From: Zoogloea sp.
GTDB taxonomy: Bacteria > Pseudomonadota > Gammaproteobacteria > Burkholderiales > Rhodocyclaceae
Length of the DNA: 42,373 nucleotides
NCBI RefSeq assembly: GCF_030157465.1
Contig: NZ_JAOAUU010000116.1
Span: 1 to 42,373, forward strand
Reading direction: 5' to 3'
Shown: in pieces, positions 40,862 through 42,373 of the stretch
Layout: every line of letters starts with the position of its first letter
How positions within the stretch are numbered: the first letter of the stretch is position 1
Program-made: the position numbers and the translations under genes
The notes under the pieces: generated by a model
Told to the model about the DNA's origin: nothing
Database searches by the model: none
Seen by the model: only the letters and a program-made list of their open reading frames with translations

Positions 40862-42097
40862 TTATTCGTACTTGCGCACGTCGTCGATAACCTTTCCGTC
40901 GTTGGCGAGGCTGCCCGGGGCGCAAAAACTGACCTCGCCACGCAGCTTGGTGAGATCGCGGATCGACGCGGCAACGCCCTCGGCCAGCCCTTCGACCGGT
41001 TGGGCCAATTCGCAGTGCAGGGTCATGCGGTCGTTGTGGTCCGGGTTGTCCACCACCAGCCGGCCGCGGCCAAGCTCCGGGTGACGCTTGAGCACCGCCA
41101 CCACCTGACCGGGATGCACGAACATGCCCTTGACCTTGGTGGTCTGGTCGGCCCGCCCCAGCCAGCCCTTGATGCGGGTGTTGCTGCGGCCGCAGGGCGA
41201 AGCGCCGGGCAGAACCGCCGACAGATCGCCGGTGCCAAAGCGGATCAGCGGGTAATCGGGGTTGAAGCTGGTCACCACCACCTCGCCCACCTCGCCGGGC
41301 GCCACCGGCTCGCCGGTGCCTGGGCGCACGATTTCCAGCAGGATGTCCTCATCCAGCACCAGCCCTTCGCGGGCCGGGGTTTCGAAGGCAATCAGGCCGA
41401 TGTCGGCGGTGGCGTAAGCCTGGTAGGCCTGGATGCCGCGGGCCGCCAAAGCCTCCCGCTGGCTGGGCGGAAAGGCCTCGCCCGACACAAAGGCCTTCGT
41501 GAGGCTGTCGATCTTCACCCCCAGCTCGTCGGCCTTGTCGAGAATGATGCGCAGGAAGGACGGCGTGCCGGCGTAGGCATCGGGCCGCAGGTCGAGCATC
41601 GCCGCCACCTGCTGCTCGGTCTGCCCCACCCCGGCCGGAAACACCGTGCAGCCGAGGGCGTGGGCGGCCGTCTCGGTCATCGAACCGGCCGGCGTGAAGT
41701 GATACGAAAACGTGTTGTGAACCAGGTCCCCCGCCCGAAAGCCCGCCGCGTAGAACGCCCGCGCCAGCCGCCAGTAATCCTTGCGCGTGCCTTCCGGCTC
41801 ATAGATCGGGCCGGGCGAGGCGAACACGCGGGCGCAGCCCGTGCCCCATTTCACCGCAGCAAATCCGCCAAAGGGCCGGGCGCCCTTCTGAAGCTCGAGC
41901 AGTTCGGACTTGCGCACCACCGGCAGGCCGGCCAGCGCTTCGCGGGTGGTGATGGTGGCCGGGTCCACGTCCTTCAGCAGCGCGGCGAAGGCCGGGGCAT
42001 TGGCCTTGGCGTGGGCGATCTGCGCCGGCAGGCGGGCCAGCAGGTCACTTTCCCGGTCCAGGGGGTCGCGGGTTTCACGGGCGTCGTAGTAGTTCAT
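40862..42097 (-). CDS. PaaK-like adenylate-forming enzyme with degenerate P-loop
   Basis: A 411-residue protein; ATG at 42097 is preceded by GCGGAG. It matches the phenylacetate-CoA ligase family in RKSELLELQK, YHFTPAGSMTETAAHALGCTVFPAG, YAGTPSFLRIILDKADELG, FVSGEAFPPSQREAL, GEVGEVVVTSFNPDYPLIRFGTGDLSAVLPG and GWLGRADQTTKVKGMFVHPGQV. The usual ATP-binding loop SSGTTGKPT is replaced at about 97-110 by VFASPGPIYEPEG, lacking the Thr-Thr-Gly-Lys core. The fold should be intact, but ATP use may be altered or lost. No neighbouring catabolic gene points to a substrate. Length is slightly below a typical PaaK. Confidence 0.85.
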   Translation of the reverse strand: MNYYDARETRDPLDRESDLLARLPAQIAHAKANAPAFAALLKDVDPATITTREALAGLPVVRKSELLELQKGARPFGGFAAVKWGTGCARVFASPGPIYEPEGTRKDYWRLARAFYAAGFRAGDLVHNTFSYHFTPAGSMTETAAHALGCTVFPAGVGQTEQQVAAMLDLRPDAYAGTPSFLRIILDKADELGVKIDSLTKAFVSGEAFPPSQREALAARGIQAYQAYATADIGLIAFETPAREGLVLDEDILLEIVRPGTGEPVAPGEVGEVVVTSFNPDYPLIRFGTGDLSAVLPGASPCGRSNTRIKGWLGRADQTTKVKGMFVHPGQVVAVLKRHPELGRGRLVVDNPDHNDRMTLHCELAQPVEGLAEGVAASIRDLTKLRGEVSFCAPGSLANDGKVIDDVRKYE

Positions 42098-42200
42098 GAT
42101 TTCTCCGCGAGCGGAAAGTTGTTCTTTTGGGGAGTCGAAGCGGGTTCGACCTTGTTTTTCAGCGTTACTGAACGGCGTTCCGTTGTTCCACGTTACGTTG

Positions 42201-42373
42201 GCGGGGTCGCGCCCCCGCGGGCGCCCTACTTTCTTGCTTCGCCAAGAAAGTAGGCAAAGAAGGCGACCCGGCTTCACCGGTCGGCCTGCGGCCGACTCCC
42301 CTGCGCTGCTCACAACGTGCGGCCGGCGCAGAACTCGCCCTTCGGGCTCAGACAGCTGCGCCGGACTTCCCCG
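42201..42373. repeat. Hairpin-rich intergenic repeat-like sequence
   Basis: The right end holds GCGGGG (42201-42206) / CCCCGC (42213-42218) and a perfect 10-bp pair CTACTTTCTT (42226-42235) / AAGAAAGTAG (42244-42253) with an 8-base loop. It runs on in frame-poor sequence containing CTCGCCCTTCGGGCTCAGAC to the edge. Segments like CTACTTTCTTGCTTCGCCAAGAAAGTAG are familiar to me as dispersed intergenic repeats in many beta- and gammaproteobacteria. No second copy is in this window, and the element is cut by the end. Confidence 0.5.

Noticed and set aside
1-42373. tRNA, rRNA, CRISPR, transposase or phage genes
   Set aside because: None was seen on either strand. There are no regular spaced repeats and no integrase- or transposase-like translations.

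Overview
The window reads as a chromosomal segment of a GC-rich betaproteobacterium, most likely of the Rhodocyclales/Azoarcus-Thauera type. The support is indirect: a PhaM-like polyhydroxyalkanoate (PHA) granule protein, a PhaR/PhbF-type operator, an IorAB-like molybdenum hydroxylase and strong C/G third-codon bias. No rRNA, tRNA, CRISPR array, transposase or phage gene was seen. Genes are densely packed, with many 4-bp stop/start overlaps, and no gene-free stretch exceeds 300 bases.

Left part (1-4646): the 3' end of a heavy-metal type RND efflux pump, an OmpR/QseC-like two-component pair, and a group of a tiny two-helix membrane protein, a TIGR00266/AIM24-like protein and a membrane-anchored M48 metalloprotease.

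Central block (4705-20105): fifteen same-strand genes, almost all overlapping or a few bases apart, forming an MSHA-like type IV pilus locus fused to a signalling module. The order is sensor kinase, lone receiver, GAF/HD-GYP protein, a STAS-MshEN-ATPase fusion (MshE-like), a GspF/MshG platform, five pilin-like proteins, PilM/PilN/PilO-like proteins, an MshK-like protein and the secretin MshL. The last pilin-like protein is a 725-residue protein with DNRLRE-LamG-DNRLRE domains. The one before it carries an acidic repeat resembling calcium-binding Dx[DN]xDG loops. The MshEN domain is a known c-di-GMP sensor and HD-GYP is a known c-di-GMP phosphodiesterase family. The locus therefore looks like a self-contained, c-di-GMP-controlled surface-adhesion machine, with an extra STAS input on the motor. 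The motor gene has no ATG, GTG or TTG start upstream of its sensory domains.

20161-27291: a small His/Glu/Ala-rich protein behind a 23-bp palindrome matching the PhbF/PhaR consensus; a molybdenum hydroxylase operon (iorA-iorB-xdhC-mocA order) divergent from an AraC-type regulator; and a DUF2252 kinase-fold-like protein.

27394-37120: a lipoprotein 5'-nucleotidase, a divergent FeoB-like transporter behind a Fur-box-like sequence, then a LuxR-type response regulator divergent from an operon of TonB-dependent receptor, ABC-type substrate-binding protein and hybrid histidine kinase. That last group looks like an outer-membrane uptake system with its own sensing relay.

37186-42373: PhaM, an AEC-family permease, an ECF sigma/anti-sigma pair downstream of a DUF3455 lipoprotein, and a PaaK-like adenylate-forming enzyme with a degenerate P-loop. 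The window ends in a hairpin-rich sequence resembling a dispersed intergenic repeat of proteobacteria. All family assignments come from reading the sequence; no database search was run.
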